64,000 bases of DNA, from contig NZ_PHHD01000001.1 of NCBI RefSeq assembly GCF_002813445.1, positions 4,402,001-4,466,000 of the forward strand. The letters are read 5' to 3'. The translations under genes were made by a program, and so were the position numbers. This DNA is from Pseudomonas tolaasii NCPPB 2192 (GTDB lineage: Bacteria > Pseudomonadota > Gammaproteobacteria > Pseudomonadales > Pseudomonadaceae). Below the pieces are notes generated by a model that was not told the origin of the DNA, did no database searches, and worked only from the letters and a program-made list of their open reading frames with translations. Of the stretch, positions 1 through 9,702 are shown piece by piece. Each line of letters begins with the position of its first letter. The stretch's first letter is position 1.

Positions 1-2
1 AT

Positions 3-3000
3 GAAGATCATGTGCTGCTGGTGGTGCAACACCACATCGTGTCCGACGGCGGCTCGATGCGGGTGATGGTCAATGAGCTGATCGAGCTGTATGGCGGTTA
101 TTGCCGCAATGCCCCCGTCGAACTTCCACCCCTGGCGATTCAGTACGCTGACTACGCCTTGTGGCAGCGCAGCTGGATGGAAGCCGGTGAGCGTGAGCGG
201 CAATTGGCGTATTGGGTCGAGCAGTTGGGTGGTGAGCAACCCGTTCTGGAGCTGCCACAGGATCACCCGCGCCCGGCCGTGCAAAGCTATCGCGGTGCAC
301 GCTGCAACATTCCGCTGCCGCAGGCATTGAGCCAGGCGTTGCAGACGCTGGCGCGGGCTGAAGGCGCCACCCTGTTCATGCTGTTGCTGGCTTCGTTCCA
401 GACCCTGTTGCATCGCTACAGCGGGTCGAGCCAGGTGCGGGTCGGTACACCCACCGCCAACCGTAATCGTGTGGAGACCGAAGGGCTGATCGGCTTTTTC
501 GTCAACACCCAGATTTTGCAGGCTGACTTTACCGACAGCCTGACGTTTACCGAGCTGTTGCAACAGGTCAAGCAGCGGGCACTGGCGGCCCAGGCGCACC
601 AGGATTTGCCATTCGAACAACTGGTGGAAGCCCTGGCGCCGGAGCGCAGCCTGAGCCGTAACCCGCTGTTTCAGGTGATGTTCAACCACCAGCGGGCAGC
701 TCGGCAAAGCGGCCCGGCCCGGCAATTGCCGGGTTTGAGCGTGGAAGGGGTGGCCTGGGAGACCCAGGTGGCACAGCTGGATCTAACCCTTGAGGTGCAC
801 GAAGCGGATGACGGCTTGTCGGCTTCGTTTATCTACGCCACCGATTTGTTTGAAGCGAGCAGCATCGAGCGCATGGCGCAGCACTGGCTGGCGTTGCTGC
901 AAGGCATCGTAGATGCACCGGATCGCGCAGTGGGCGAGCTGGCGCTGCTGAGTGCGGCTGAGCAGCAGATGATTCTGCAGGACTGGAACGCCACCGCCGA
1001 ACGCTATCCGCTGGACGCTTCGGTTCAGCAATTGATTGAAGCTCAGGCGCTGAAGACGCCGGACGCGCAAGCCCTCGCGTTTGGCGATGTAACGCTGAGT
1101 TACAGCGAGCTGAATATTCGAGCCAACCAACTGGCCCATCAGTTGATCGCCCACGGCGTCGGCCCCGATGTGCTGGTGGGCATCGCCGTTGAGCGGTCGA
1201 TTGAAATGGTGGTGGGGTTGCTGGCGATCCTCAAGGCGGGCGGCGCGTATGTGCCGTTTGACCCTGAGTATCCGCAGGAGCGTTTGCAGTACATGATCGA
1301 GGACAGCGGCATTGGTTTGTTGCTGACTCAGCAGGCGCTGGTTTCCCAGCTACCAGTTCCGCAAGGGCTGCAAACACTGGTTCTGGATCAGCTGGACAGC
1401 ACAGGTTTCAGCTCCGAAAACCCCGCCGTTCCGGTCAGCCGCGAAAACCTCGCCTACGTAATCTACACCTCCGGTTCCACCGGCAAACCCAAAGGCGCCG
1501 GCAACCGCCACTCCGCGCTGACCAACCGCCTGTGCTGGATGCAGCAGGCCTATCAACTGGGTGCCAGCGACACGGTGCTGCAGAAAACCCCGTTCAGTTT
1601 CGACGTGTCGGTGTGGGAATTTTTCTGGCCGCTGATGACCGGCGCACGCCTGGTCGTCGCCGCCCCCGGCGACCACCGCGACCCCGCCAAACTGGTCGAG
1701 CTGATCAACCGCGAGCAGGTCAGCACTCTGCACTTCGTGCCGTCGATGTTGCAGGCGTTCCTGCAGGACACAGGCGTCAGCCAGTGCACCAGCCTCACGC
1801 GCATCGTGTGCAGCGGTGAAGCCTTGCCGGCGGACGCGCAGCAACAGGTATTCGCCAAGCTTCCACAAGCCAATCTCTACAACCTCTACGGCCCAACCGA
1901 AGCCGCCATCGACGTGACCCACTGGACCTGTGTCGAAGAGGGCCGCGACAGCGTGCCGATCGGTCGCCCGATTGCCAACCTGGCCTGCTACATCCTCGAC
2001 GACAACCTGGAGCCAGTGCCTGTTGGCGTCCTCGGCGAGCTGTACCTGGGCGGGGAAGGGCTGGCACGCGGTTACCATCGTCGCCCGTCCCTGACTGCCG
2101 AACGCTTTGCGGTCAGCCCGTTTGGCCACGGCGAGCGCCTGTACCGCACCGGTGACCTGGCGCGCTACCGCGCCGATGGCGTGATCGAATACGCCGGGCG
2201 CATCGACCATCAGGTCAAGCTGCGTGGCCTGCGTATCGAATTGGGCGAGATCGAAGCGCGTTTGCTTGAGCATGAAGTCGTGCGTGAAACCGCCGTCACC
2301 GTCATTGATGGCAAGCACCTGCTGGCTTACGTGGTACTCGCTGAAACCCGCGACAACTGGCGCGAAACCTTAAGTGCCTACCTGCAACAAAGCCTGCCGG
2401 ATTACATGGTGCCCAACCAGTGGATGCTGCTGGAGCAACTGCCGCTGTCGCCCAACGGCAAGCTGGACCGCAAGGCGCTGCCGAAACCGGATGTAGAACA
2501 GATGGCGTTGGCCTATCAAGCGCCGGTCTCGGAAAACGAACAGGTATTGAGCCGGATCTGGGAGGCGGTGCTGGGGCGAGAGCCGGTGGGCATCACCGAC
2601 AACTTCTTCGCTCTGGGTGGCGACTCGATCATGTCGATCCAGGTGGTCAGTCGCGCGCGACAGGCCGGCCTGCACTTCACGCCCAAAGAGCTGTTCCAGT
2701 ACCAGACCGTACAAGGCCTGGCGGCTATCGCCCGGCGCGGCGAACCGGCATCCACCATTGATCAGGGGCCGGTGACTGGCAGCCTGCCGTTGTTGCCGTT
2801 CCAGCAGTGGTTCTTTGACAGCGCCATGCCTGAGGCGCATCACTGGAACCAATCCGTTCTGCTCAAGCCTGCCGAGCCGCTGCAAAGCGCAGCGCTGGAG
2901 CAAGCCCTGCGCGCGTTGCTGGAACACCATGATGCCCTGCGCGTGGGGTTTGCCCCCCTTGCCGACGGTTGGGAGGCCACGCACCGCTCGGTCGGCGCGG

Positions 3001-6000
3001 AACCTGAGACGTTGTGGCAAAGCGCAGTGAGCCGGGCGGATGAAATTGAAGCGGTGTGCCAGGAGGCCCAGCGCAGCCTGAACCTGCAGCACGGCCCACT
3101 GCTGCGTGCGGTGCTGGTTAACCTGCCGGATGGAGCCCAACGCTTGCTGCTGGTGGTTCATCACCTGGCGGTGGATGGCGTGTCGTGGCGCATCCTGTTG
3201 GAAGATTTGCACACGGCCTACCGCCAGGCGCTGGCCGGGCAGCCATTAAAGCTGCCCGCCAAGACCAGCGCGTTCAAGGTCTGGGGCGAGCGGCTGCAAG
3301 CTCACGCGGTGAATTTGAATAGCGAGTTGGCCTACTGGGAGCGCCAATGCCAGGGCCAACCCGAGACCCTGCCGGGCGCCAAGCCCGGTGCGAGCCTGCA
3401 GAATCACCACGCTGTGAGTGTGCACACCCGGCTGGACAAGACCCTGACCCGGCAACTGTTGCAGGTTGCCCCCCAGGCCTATCGCACTCAGGTCAATGAC
3501 CTGCTGCTGGCGGCCCTGTCGCGGGTGATCTGCCGCTGGGCCGGCACCGATTCGGCGCTGATCCAGCTTGAGGGCCATGGCCGTGAAGAGTTGTTCGATG
3601 ATGTGGACCTGAGCCGTACGGTTGGCTGGTTTACCAGCGCCTTCCCGGTGTGCATCCCGGCAGCCGCCCAGTGGGGCGATGCGATCAAGCAAACCAAGGA
3701 ACAACTGCGCGCGGTGCCCAACAAAGGCATCGGTTTTGGTGTGCTGCGTTATCTGGGGGACGACCACGCCCAGGCAACGCTGCGTGCGCTGCCGGAGCCG
3801 CGGATCACCTTCAATTATCTCGGCCAGTTTGACGCGCAGTTCGACGAGCACGCCTTGTTTGTGCCTGCCGCCGAAAGTGCCGGCCAGGAGCAGAGCCCGC
3901 TGGCACCGCTGGGCAACTGGCTGGTGTTGAACGGCCAGGTCTACGGCGGTGAATTGAGCCTGGGCTGGACCTTCAGTGCGCAAATGTTCGACGAACAGAG
4001 CATTGCCGGCCTCGCGGATGAATATGCCGCCGAGTTGGCCGCGTTGATTGCCCATTGCTGTGACGGCACGTCAATGGGCGTGACGCCGTCTGATTTCCCT
4101 CTGGCCAAGCTGACCCAGACCCAGCTCGATGCGTTGCCTGTGGCCGTGCAGGACATCGAGGATATTTACCCGCTGTCGCCGATGCAGCAAGGCATGTTGT
4201 TCCACACCTTGTCGGACGATGGCGACGACCTGTACGTGAACCAACTGAGCCTGCCCGTGGAAGGGTTGGACCCGGAGCGTTTCCGTGCAGCCTGGCAGCA
4301 TGTGATCGGCCGTCACGCCATCCTGCGTACCTCGTTCCATTGGCAGGGTGGCCAGACCACGCCGATCCAGGTGGTGCAACGCCAGGCGCAAGTGGATTTG
4401 CGCCTGCTGGACTGGCAAGGCACGCCGGTCGATGCGGACCGCCTCGCCGAGTGTGCCCGTGACGAGCGCGCGCGCGGCTTCGAATTGAGTCAGGTGCCGT
4501 TGCAGCGTCTGGTGCTCATTCGTCTGGGCGCCAACGAACACCAATTGATCTGGACCAGCCACCACATCCTGATGGACGGCTGGAGCAGCTCGCAATTGTT
4601 CGGCGAAGTCCTGCAACACTACGCCACCGGCGAAGTGAGCGGCGACAGCGGGCGCTACCGCGACTTCATCGCCTGGCTGCAAGGCCAGGACCAGGATCGC
4701 CTCGAGCACTACTGGAAATCGCGCCTGCAAACGCTGGCCGAGCCCACCGCACTCAGCCAGGCGATCCACCCACGGCATACCGAAGCACTGGCCGGGCACG
4801 AAGCGCTGTACACCCGCTGGGATGCCACGCGTACCGGCACGCTCCTGCACCATTGCCGGCAACAGGGCATTACCCCCAACACACTGATCCAGGGCGCGTG
4901 GTTGCTGGTGTTGCAGCGTTACACCGGGCAGTCGACGGTTGCCTTTGGCGCCACCGTGGCCGGCCGTCCGGAAAGCCTGCCCAATGCGCAGAACATGCTG
5001 GGCCTGTTCATCAACACGTTGCCGGTGATCCAGACGGTGGAGCCGGCAGAGCGCCTTGACCACTGGCTTGCCCAATTGCAAGCCAGCAACCTGGACCTGC
5101 GCGAGCATGCCCATGCGCCGCTGGCCGATATCCAGCGCTGGTCGGGGCAGGGCGGTCAGGCGTTGTTCGACAGCATCATCGTGTTCGAAAACTACCCGAT
5201 CGACGAACGCCTGGAGCAAGCCCAGGGCGGGCTGCGCTTCGGCGCCTCGGCCAACCATGACGTCACCAACTTCCCCATGGACCTGGCGGTGCACCTTGGC
5301 CAGGAGTTGTCGATTGAGTACCTGTTCCTGCGCGACTGTTTTAACGCCAGCGCCGTCGAAGGCATCCGCCAACTGATGGAAACCACGTTGCTGGCGATGA
5401 TTGCAGCGCCCACCGAATACCTGGGCAACCTGCAACGCCTGGCCGCGCCGCAATGGCAGGCGCTCAGCGAATGGGCGAGCGAGCCTGCGCCGGTGCATTC
5501 GCGTGAACATTTGCCGACGCTGATCGCCCGCCACGCTGAGCAACGGCCGCACGCGCCGGCCGCCGAGTGCCAGGGCGCGGTCTTGAGCTACGGCGAGCTT
5601 GAGATGCGGGCGAACCGCTTGGCCCACTACCTGATTGCCCAGGGCGCGGGGCCGGAACAGGTGATCGGCGTTGCCCTGGAGCGTTCCCTGGACGTGCTGG
5701 TGGCTCTGCTGGCGGTGCTCAAAAGTGGCGCTGCCTATGTGCCGCTGGATACCGATTACCCGCCTGAACGCTTGGCGTTCATGATCGAAGACTCGGGCAT
5801 GAAGCACCTGATCAGTCGCGCTGAGCTGGCTGCAGGCCTGCCACTGCCGCAGCACGTACAACGGGTCGACCTTTCACGGCTGGACATGGACATTGCGGCT
5901 TGCCCCGAGACGGCGCCCATGGTCGCCATCAGTGAGCACAGCCTGGCTTACCTGATCTACACCTCAGGTTCCACCGGTTTGCCCAAGGGGGTGGCGGTGA

Positions 6001-8630
6001 CCCATGGCCCGCTGAGCATGCATTGCCAGGCCATTGCCCAGCTCTACGAAATGGATGCGCGCACCCGCGAGCTGCACTTCATGTCGTTCGCCTTCGACGG
6101 CGCCCATGAGCGCTGGCTGACCACGCTATCGGTGGGCGGCACGCTGGTGCTGCGTGACAATGAACTGTGGACGCCGGAACAGACCTGTCATGCCCTGCAG
6201 CACCTGAACATTGATATTGCCTGCTTCCCGCCGGCCTATCTCAAACAGGTCGCCGAGTTTGTGCAGGCCAGCGGCAACGCTGCTCCGCCGGTGCGCATTT
6301 ACTGCCTGGGGGGCGACGCGGTTCCCGAGCAGACCCTGGCGCAGGTGCGCACCATCCTGCAGCCACGCTACATCACCAACGGCTATGGCCCGACCGAGAC
6401 AGTGGTCACGCCGATGCTCTGGAAAGCGGCAGCCGATGAACCCTGTGGTGCGGCGTATGCACCCATCGGCCGAGTGGTGGGGCAACGCTCGCTGTGGGTA
6501 TTGGATGACGACTTGAACCCGCTGCCCCAAGGTTTCGCCGGGCAACTGTTCATCGGTGGCTATGGCGTGGCCCGTGGTTACCATGGCCGCGCCGCGATGA
6601 CGGCGGAACGTTTCGTGCCGGACCCGTTTGGAGCGCCTGGCAGCCGTACGTACCGCAGCGGCGATCTGGTGCGCCTGCGCGACAGTGGCGTGCTGGATTA
6701 CGTGGGGCGCCTGGACCATCAGGTCAAGGTGCGCGGTTTCCGTATCGAACTCGGCGAAATCGAGGCGAGCCTGCGGTTGCAGCCCGGTGTCAACGACGCC
6801 GTGGTGATCGCGCGTGACGGCGTATCCGGCAAACAGCTGATCGGTTATGTGGTCAGTGCCGATCCCGAGCTTAAAGGCGAGGCCCTCAGGGCCGCGCTGC
6901 GCGAAACCTTGCCCGACTACATGGTGCCGCCCCAGATCATTTGCCTGGCAAGCATGCCGTTGTCACCCAATGGCAAGCTGGATCGCAAGGCGTTGCCCGA
7001 ACCGACGTTCGACACGGCGCAGTACCAGGCGCCGCGCAGCGAAGAAGAACGGCTGATGGCAGGCATTTGGGCGCAGGTGTTGCAAGTCGAGGACGTCGGC
7101 ATCAGCGATAACTTCTTCGAGCTCGGGGGTGACTCGATCCTCAGCCTGCAAGTGATCTCGCAGGTGCGTAACCATTCGCAACTGAACCTGGAATTGAAGC
7201 TGCGTGACCTGATGCGTTGCCAGACGATTGCCAACCTGTTCGACCAGCAAGCCGTGGCCCGTACCAGCGCAACTGACACGGTCACCCAGGTGATGCGCGA
7301 GGGCGCATTCCCGTTGCTGCCGATTCAGGAATGGTTCTTCGGCGAGCAGATGCGCACACCTCAGCATTTCAACCAGGCGCTGATTCTGCGGGCCCGCGAA
7401 GCCCTGAATGTGGGCGCGCTGCAACGCACCCTGGTGCGCATGCTCGATCAACATGACGCCTTGCGCCTGCGCTTCACGCAGCAGGGCGGGCGCTGGAGCC
7501 AGCATTACCAGACGCTCGAGGACAGCCTGCGGCACGTCGAGCAAGACCCGCTGCTGTGGGTACGTGATGTTGCAGATGAGGAGGCACTGGAAACCGCGGC
7601 CAATGAGCTGCAACGCAGCCTGGACCTGGAAAAAGGGCCGCTGTTGCGCGGCCTGCTTGCAACCCTGGGCAATGGTGAAGTGCGTTTGTTGTTGGTGATT
7701 CATCACTTGGTCATCGACGGTGTGTCATGGCGCGTGCTGCTGCAAGACCTGCAAATAGCCTATGACGCGTACTGCCTGGGTAACGAGCCGCAATTGCCGA
7801 TTCGAACCAGCAGCGTGCGCGAGTGGACGGAAAACCTGGCAGGCCATGCGCAAACGATCCGGACGCAGGAACTCGATTACTGGCTGGCCCAATTGAGCCA
7901 ACAGGACGATGCACTGCCCTGCGACAACCCCCGCGGCAAGAACCTGATGTGCAACCGCGCCGAGGCGTCGTTCAGTCTCAGCGAAGCGCACACCCAGCAG
8001 TTGCTCAAAGAGGCGCCGGCGGTTTACCAGACACAAATCAACGACCTGTTGCTGACGGCGTTGAGCCGTGCCATGTGCCGCTGGAGCGGCCAGCCGTCGA
8101 TTCTGGTCCAACTGGAGGGCCACGGCCGTGAAGACTTGTTCGAAGCGCTGGACCTGAGTCGTACGCTGGGATGGTTTACCAGCATGTTCCCGGTGCGTCT
8201 GGCCCCTTCGGCGCAACTGGACTTCGGCACGTCGATCCTGGCCGTGCGCGACCAGTTGGCTGAAGTACCGAACAAGGGCATTGGCTATGGCGTACTGCGT
8301 TACATGGCCGACTCCTCGGTGACCGAACAGTTGGCGAACCTGGCCCCGGCGCGGGTGACCTTCAACTACCTGGGCCAGCTTGACCAGAGTTTCGACGAGC
8401 AAGCCCTGTTGTTGCCGGCCCCGGAAAGCGTGGGCGACAGTTTTGGTGCCGATGCGCCGATGGCCAACCACCTGGAATGGGTCGGCCAAGTGTTCAATGG
8501 GAGACTGGCTTTCCGCTGCATCTACAGCAACCGCCGCTATCGCCCCTCGACCATGGACGCCCTGGCTGTGCAGTGCCAGGCCGAACTGCAAGCCTTGATC
8601 GAGCATTGCGTGATGCAAAGCGCCGCCTGA
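3..8630 (+). CDS. Pyoverdine-type non-ribosomal peptide synthetase, 5' truncated by the window edge
   Basis: Cytoplasmic multimodular NRPS; the reading frame is open at the left edge, so the true start lies outside the window. Domain order, numbering from the first in-window GTG at position 12: end of a condensation domain (HHIVSDGGS in the first residues), adenylation (about 340-820, YTSGSTGKPKG near 485), carrier (LGGDSI near 866), epimerization (about 923-1346, HHLAVDGVSW near 1050), condensation (from about 1380, HHILMDGWSS near 1517), adenylation (about 1833-2320), carrier (LGGDSI near 2370), epimerization (about 2430 to the end). Pocket residues read from the motifs are DVWHVSLID(K) for the first A domain, the serine code, and DGECCGGVT(K) for the second, close to the code I recall for hydroxyornithine in pyoverdine synthetases. 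Both carriers have the LGGDS form usual before E domains, so D-residues are expected. No thioesterase follows. The pvd neighbours make pyoverdine the likely product; which pvd letter it is cannot be settled from this fragment. Confidence 0.95.
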   Translation, partial: EDHVLLVVQHHIVSDGGSMRVMVNELIELYGGYCRNAPVELPPLAIQYADYALWQRSWMEAGERERQLAYWVEQLGGEQPVLELPQDHPRPAVQSYRGARCNIPLPQALSQALQTLARAEGATLFMLLLASFQTLLHRYSGSSQVRVGTPTANRNRVETEGLIGFFVNTQILQADFTDSLTFTELLQQVKQRALAAQAHQDLPFEQLVEALAPERSLSRNPLFQVMFNHQRAARQSGPARQLPGLSVEGVAWETQVAQLDLTLEVHEADDGLSASFIYATDLFEASSIERMAQHWLALLQGIVDAPDRAVGELALLSAAEQQMILQDWNATAERYPLDASVQQLIEAQALKTPDAQALAFGDVTLSYSELNIRANQLAHQLIAHGVGPDVLVGIAVERSIEMVVGLLAILKAGGAYVPFDPEYPQERLQYMIEDSGIGLLLTQQALVSQLPVPQGLQTLVLDQLDSTGFSSENPAVPVSRENLAYVIYTSGSTGKPKGAGNRHSALTNRLCWMQQAYQLGASDTVLQKTPFSFDVSVWEFFWPLMTGARLVVAAPGDHRDPAKLVELINREQVSTLHFVPSMLQAFLQDTGVSQCTSLTRIVCSGEALPADAQQQVFAKLPQANLYNLYGPTEAAIDVTHWTCVEEGRDSVPIGRPIANLACYILDDNLEPVPVGVLGELYLGGEGLARGYHRRPSLTAERFAVSPFGHGERLYRTGDLARYRADGVIEYAGRIDHQVKLRGLRIELGEIEARLLEHEVVRETAVTVIDGKHLLAYVVLAETRDNWRETLSAYLQQSLPDYMVPNQWMLLEQLPLSPNGKLDRKALPKPDVEQMALAYQAPVSENEQVLSRIWEAVLGREPVGITDNFFALGGDSIMSIQVVSRARQAGLHFTPKELFQYQTVQGLAAIARRGEPASTIDQGPVTGSLPLLPFQQWFFDSAMPEAHHWNQSVLLKPAEPLQSAALEQALRALLEHHDALRVGFAPLADGWEATHRSVGAEPETLWQSAVSRADEIEAVCQEAQRSLNLQHGPLLRAVLVNLPDGAQRLLLVVHHLAVDGVSWRILLEDLHTAYRQALAGQPLKLPAKTSAFKVWGERLQAHAVNLNSELAYWERQCQGQPETLPGAKPGASLQNHHAVSVHTRLDKTLTRQLLQVAPQAYRTQVNDLLLAALSRVICRWAGTDSALIQLEGHGREELFDDVDLSRTVGWFTSAFPVCIPAAAQWGDAIKQTKEQLRAVPNKGIGFGVLRYLGDDHAQATLRALPEPRITFNYLGQFDAQFDEHALFVPAAESAGQEQSPLAPLGNWLVLNGQVYGGELSLGWTFSAQMFDEQSIAGLADEYAAELAALIAHCCDGTSMGVTPSDFPLAKLTQTQLDALPVAVQDIEDIYPLSPMQQGMLFHTLSDDGDDLYVNQLSLPVEGLDPERFRAAWQHVIGRHAILRTSFHWQGGQTTPIQVVQRQAQVDLRLLDWQGTPVDADRLAECARDERARGFELSQVPLQRLVLIRLGANEHQLIWTSHHILMDGWSSSQLFGEVLQHYATGEVSGDSGRYRDFIAWLQGQDQDRLEHYWKSRLQTLAEPTALSQAIHPRHTEALAGHEALYTRWDATRTGTLLHHCRQQGITPNTLIQGAWLLVLQRYTGQSTVAFGATVAGRPESLPNAQNMLGLFINTLPVIQTVEPAERLDHWLAQLQASNLDLREHAHAPLADIQRWSGQGGQALFDSIIVFENYPIDERLEQAQGGLRFGASANHDVTNFPMDLAVHLGQELSIEYLFLRDCFNASAVEGIRQLMETTLLAMIAAPTEYLGNLQRLAAPQWQALSEWASEPAPVHSREHLPTLIARHAEQRPHAPAAECQGAVLSYGELEMRANRLAHYLIAQGAGPEQVIGVALERSLDVLVALLAVLKSGAAYVPLDTDYPPERLAFMIEDSGMKHLISRAELAAGLPLPQHVQRVDLSRLDMDIAACPETAPMVAISEHSLAYLIYTSGSTGLPKGVAVTHGPLSMHCQAIAQLYEMDARTRELHFMSFAFDGAHERWLTTLSVGGTLVLRDNELWTPEQTCHALQHLNIDIACFPPAYLKQVAEFVQASGNAAPPVRIYCLGGDAVPEQTLAQVRTILQPRYITNGYGPTETVVTPMLWKAAADEPCGAAYAPIGRVVGQRSLWVLDDDLNPLPQGFAGQLFIGGYGVARGYHGRAAMTAERFVPDPFGAPGSRTYRSGDLVRLRDSGVLDYVGRLDHQVKVRGFRIELGEIEASLRLQPGVNDAVVIARDGVSGKQLIGYVVSADPELKGEALRAALRETLPDYMVPPQIICLASMPLSPNGKLDRKALPEPTFDTAQYQAPRSEEERLMAGIWAQVLQVEDVGISDNFFELGGDSILSLQVISQVRNHSQLNLELKLRDLMRCQTIANLFDQQAVARTSATDTVTQVMREGAFPLLPIQEWFFGEQMRTPQHFNQALILRAREALNVGALQRTLVRMLDQHDALRLRFTQQGGRWSQHYQTLEDSLRHVEQDPLLWVRDVADEEALETAANELQRSLDLEKGPLLRGLLATLGNGEVRLLLVIHHLVIDGVSWRVLLQDLQIAYDAYCLGNEPQLPIRTSSVREWTENLAGHAQTIRTQELDYWLAQLSQQDDALPCDNPRGKNLMCNRAEASFSLSEAHTQQLLKEAPAVYQTQINDLLLTALSRAMCRWSGQPSILVQLEGHGREDLFEALDLSRTLGWFTSMFPVRLAPSAQLDFGTSILAVRDQLAEVPNKGIGYGVLRYMADSSVTEQLANLAPARVTFNYLGQLDQSFDEQALLLPAPESVGDSFGADAPMANHLEWVGQVFNGRLAFRCIYSNRRYRPSTMDALAVQCQAELQALIEHCVMQSAA

Positions 8631-8690
8631 TCTTTCTAGCCCTTTTGAAAACGGGCGCCGACCTGACGGTGGCGCCCCTGGAACCCAGTC

Positions 8691-9632
8691 ATGTCATTGA
8701 ACCCGGAAATTGCGGCCTTTCTCGATCTGGTCGACAGCCGCCAGGATGAGCCCTTTCATCAACAAATGCCTGAACAGGCGCGCTCGGCATTCGAGCAGGC
8801 TTCGACGCAGATGCGCTGGGCCGTGCCTGAAGTCCACAGCCAGGACCTGAGCTTTACCGCACGCGACGGCACCGATCAGGCGCTGCGCCTGTACCGGCCG
8901 CAGGGGCAGGGCGGCGGCGCGTTGCCGGTACTGGTTTACCTGCACGGCGGCGGTTTTGTAGTGGGCAGCCTGGACTCCCACGACGGCGTTTGCCGGGAGT
9001 TTTGCGCGCGCACGCCCTGCGCGGTGCTCGCCGTGGAATACCGGCGCGCCCCGGAATACAAGTTCCCCACGGCACTGGAAGACTGCGCCGACGGCCTGGC
9101 CTGGCTGGCTGAGCACGCCCAGGCCTACGGGCTGGACACTGCGCGGCTGGTGTACGGCGGTGACAGCGTTGGCGCGACCCTGGCCACCGTGCTGGCGATC
9201 GACGCGGTACGCTTTGAACGTGTGCTCCAGCCGCGTCTGCAACTGCTGTGCTACCCGGTGGCCGATGCCTCGCGACGCAGCGAGTCCATGGAACTGTTAG
9301 GCGAAGGCTATTTGTTGGAAAGCGACAGCCTGGAGTGGTTTTATGACCACTACGCCCGTACCCCGGCGGATCGAACCGACTGGCGTTTTTCACCGTTGCT
9401 GACCCCCGACCTGAGTGGCGTGGCACCCGCGTTCATCGCCCTGGCCGGCTTTGACCCGTTGCTCGATGAAGGCCGCGCCTACGCCGAACGTCTGGCGCAG
9501 CAGGGCGTTCATGTGCAATGCCAGGTATTCGAAGGGCTGGTGCATGACTTCCTGCGCATGCGCATGGTGACGCAGGAAATTGACGCGGTGTACGCGCACT
9601 TGGCGCAGGTGCTGGCGGCGGCCATCGACTGA
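8691..9632 (+). CDS. Alpha/beta hydrolase of the hormone-sensitive-lipase family, next to the pyoverdine NRPS
   Basis: A 313-residue cytoplasmic esterase-like protein with no signal peptide. It has the HSL oxyanion motif HGGG starting at residue 85, a nucleophile elbow GDSVG with Ser159, and probable acid and base Asp255 (FDPLLDEG) and His285 (LVHDFL), giving a full catalytic triad. It begins 60 bases after the NRPS stop in the same direction and is closed by a strong terminator, so it is probably the last gene of that transcript. Because the NRPS ends in an epimerization domain and lacks a thioesterase, this hydrolase could help release or edit the peptide; that is inference. It could equally be an accessory esterase. 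The ATG is preceded only by a weak purine stretch. Confidence 0.85.
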   Translation: MSLNPEIAAFLDLVDSRQDEPFHQQMPEQARSAFEQASTQMRWAVPEVHSQDLSFTARDGTDQALRLYRPQGQGGGALPVLVYLHGGGFVVGSLDSHDGVCREFCARTPCAVLAVEYRRAPEYKFPTALEDCADGLAWLAEHAQAYGLDTARLVYGGDSVGATLATVLAIDAVRFERVLQPRLQLLCYPVADASRRSESMELLGEGYLLESDSLEWFYDHYARTPADRTDWRFSPLLTPDLSGVAPAFIALAGFDPLLDEGRAYAERLAQQGVHVQCQVFEGLVHDFLRMRMVTQEIDAVYAHLAQVLAAAID

Positions 9633-9646
9633 AGCGTTGAGGCATA

Positions 9647-9680
9647 AAAAAAGCGCACCTGATATCAGGTGCGCTTTTTT
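9647..9680. terminator. Bidirectional rho-independent terminator
   Basis: A perfect 17-bp inverted repeat centred on GATATC, with A-runs on the left and T-runs on the right, lies between two converging genes. It can end both the NRPS/hydrolase transcript and the fpvA transcript. Confidence 0.9.
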
Positions 9681-9702
9681 GTTGCGTGACGTTCGGTAAG
9701 GA

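Noticed and set aside
1350..2318. 322-codon minus-strand frame
   Set aside because: Antisense to the first adenylation domain, which has all its motifs in order.
4071..5861. Long open frame of 596 codons on the minus strand
   Set aside because: It lies wholly antisense to the NRPS condensation and adenylation domains. It has no family motifs and the low-complexity Gln/Arg/Val composition typical of antisense frames in high-GC genes.
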